A DNA stretch of 64,000 nt from Ktedonobacter robiniae (GTDB taxonomy: Bacteria > Chloroflexota > Ktedonobacteria > Ktedonobacterales > Ktedonobacteraceae), in contig NZ_BNJG01000001.1 of assembly GCF_016587375.1 (NCBI RefSeq), forward strand, positions 2,108,001 through 2,172,000, in the 5' to 3' direction. Made by a program: the position numbers and the translations under genes. Below are positions 63,498 through 64,000 of this stretch, one piece after another. The notes beneath the pieces were generated by a model. The model did no database searches, was not told where the DNA came from, and was given only the letters and a program-made list of their open reading frames with translations. Each line of letters begins with the position of its first letter. The first letter of the stretch is position 1.

Positions 63498-64000
63498 ATG
63501 CAATCGTACATTCTCTCGTTACTGATCTTCCTCCCGCTTATTGGAGGAGCCGTTGTGCTCTGCCTGCCGAAGGCGAACCAGACGCTTATTCGCTGGGTTT
63601 CGCTAGCCTTCGCGGGGATCAACGTGATATTCTCGTTCATCCTGGCCCTGCTGTATTCGCAGGCTACGGTGAGCAATTTCAGTCATTCGAGCTTCCAGGA
63701 GCGCCTGCCCTGGATTCCTTCGATTGGCATCAACTACACCCTGGATGTCGATGGCATCAGTCTGCTGCTGGTCGTACTGACCTCGCTGCTTGGACTGGTG
63801 TGTATGGCGGCCTCTTACCGCCAGCAGAAGCGCTTTAAGAACTACATGGCCTTTATGCTGCTCCTGCAAAGCGGTATCCTGGGCGTCTTTCTCTCGGCGA
63901 ACCTCTTCCTCTTCTATATCTTCTGGGAGTTAATGCTGATTCCAGCCTACTTCCTGGTGGGTACCTGGGGCGGAGAGCGCCGCATTTATGCCGCGTTCAA
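63498..64000 (+). CDS. nuoM: NADH-quinone oxidoreductase subunit M, N-terminal part (cut by window edge)
   Basis: The frame from ATG at 63498 runs open to the window end and gives about 167 residues. They begin MQSYILSLLIFLPLIGGAVV and contain LDVDGISLLLVVLTSLLG and the FYIFWELMLIPAYFLVGTWGG motif with the key Glu. The pattern is that of the NuoM antiporter-like subunit. AGAGG precedes the ATG. It is the last gene seen; nuoN should follow outside. Confidence 0.95.
   Translation, partial: MQSYILSLLIFLPLIGGAVVLCLPKANQTLIRWVSLAFAGINVIFSFILALLYSQATVSNFSHSSFQERLPWIPSIGINYTLDVDGISLLLVVLTSLLGLVCMAASYRQQKRFKNYMAFMLLLQSGILGVFLSANLFLFYIFWELMLIPAYFLVGTWGGERRIYAAF

Overview
The window looks like a chromosomal segment of a Gram-positive-type, soil-dwelling bacterium, most likely a Chloroflexota member of the Ktedonobacteria. 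This is inferred from the mix of gene families: F420-type LLM oxidoreductase, GAF/NarL-type signalling, an ECF sigma factor with a WD40 membrane partner, a solo IscB element with its HEARO/omega RNA, and a 14-subunit-type nuo operon. No rRNA, tRNA or CRISPR array was seen, so the placement is not proven.

Layout. 1-8.6 kb: edge of a HipA-like gene, a glycogen-debranching-type glucosidase, trehalose-6-phosphate phosphatase and synthase (convergent), a membrane protein and hisC. 8.9-13.7 kb: enolase, an alpha/beta-hydrolase without its nucleophile serine, a single-strand-annealing-like protein with a small partner, and an XdhC-family protein. 13.8-15.4 kb: IscB mobile element with its guide RNA. 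15.4-24.6 kb: secreted chitinase, LLM oxidoreductase with divergent XRE regulator, CMD/AhpD-like protein, MFS exporter flanked by a duplicated sirtuin tail, sirtuin, LysE exporter, GNAT, transglutaminase-like protein. 25-31.2 kb: nucleoside/sugar-type ABC transporter and a two-component system. 31.3-43.1 kb: rsgA, zinc-ribbon coiled coil, DUF4288-like protein, guaA, NUDIX, ADP-ribosylglycohydrolase with an ADP-ribosylation-associated neighbour, M29 aminopeptidase and a MazEF-type module. 43.2-50 kb: a 651-residue protein with a nucleoside-phosphorylase-like end, an ECF sigma/WD40 pair, a DNA methyltransferase and a TcmP-like protein. 50.2-64 kb: nuoABCDEFGH, an inserted PIN-type toxin-antitoxin pair, then nuoIJKL and the start of nuoM.

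The most striking non-genic signal is structural. Eighteen intergenic inverted repeats have arms of 22-37 bp that are perfect or nearly so, with loops of 0-17 nt and unrelated sequences. Many start exactly at, or inside, the end of a gene. A subset carries a shared 19-bp GC-rich tag beside the hairpin. Three further short interspersed repeat families occur, two of them inside the nuo operon. Together they suggest an active process that makes and keeps terminator-like palindromes, and dispersed repeats that land between genes.
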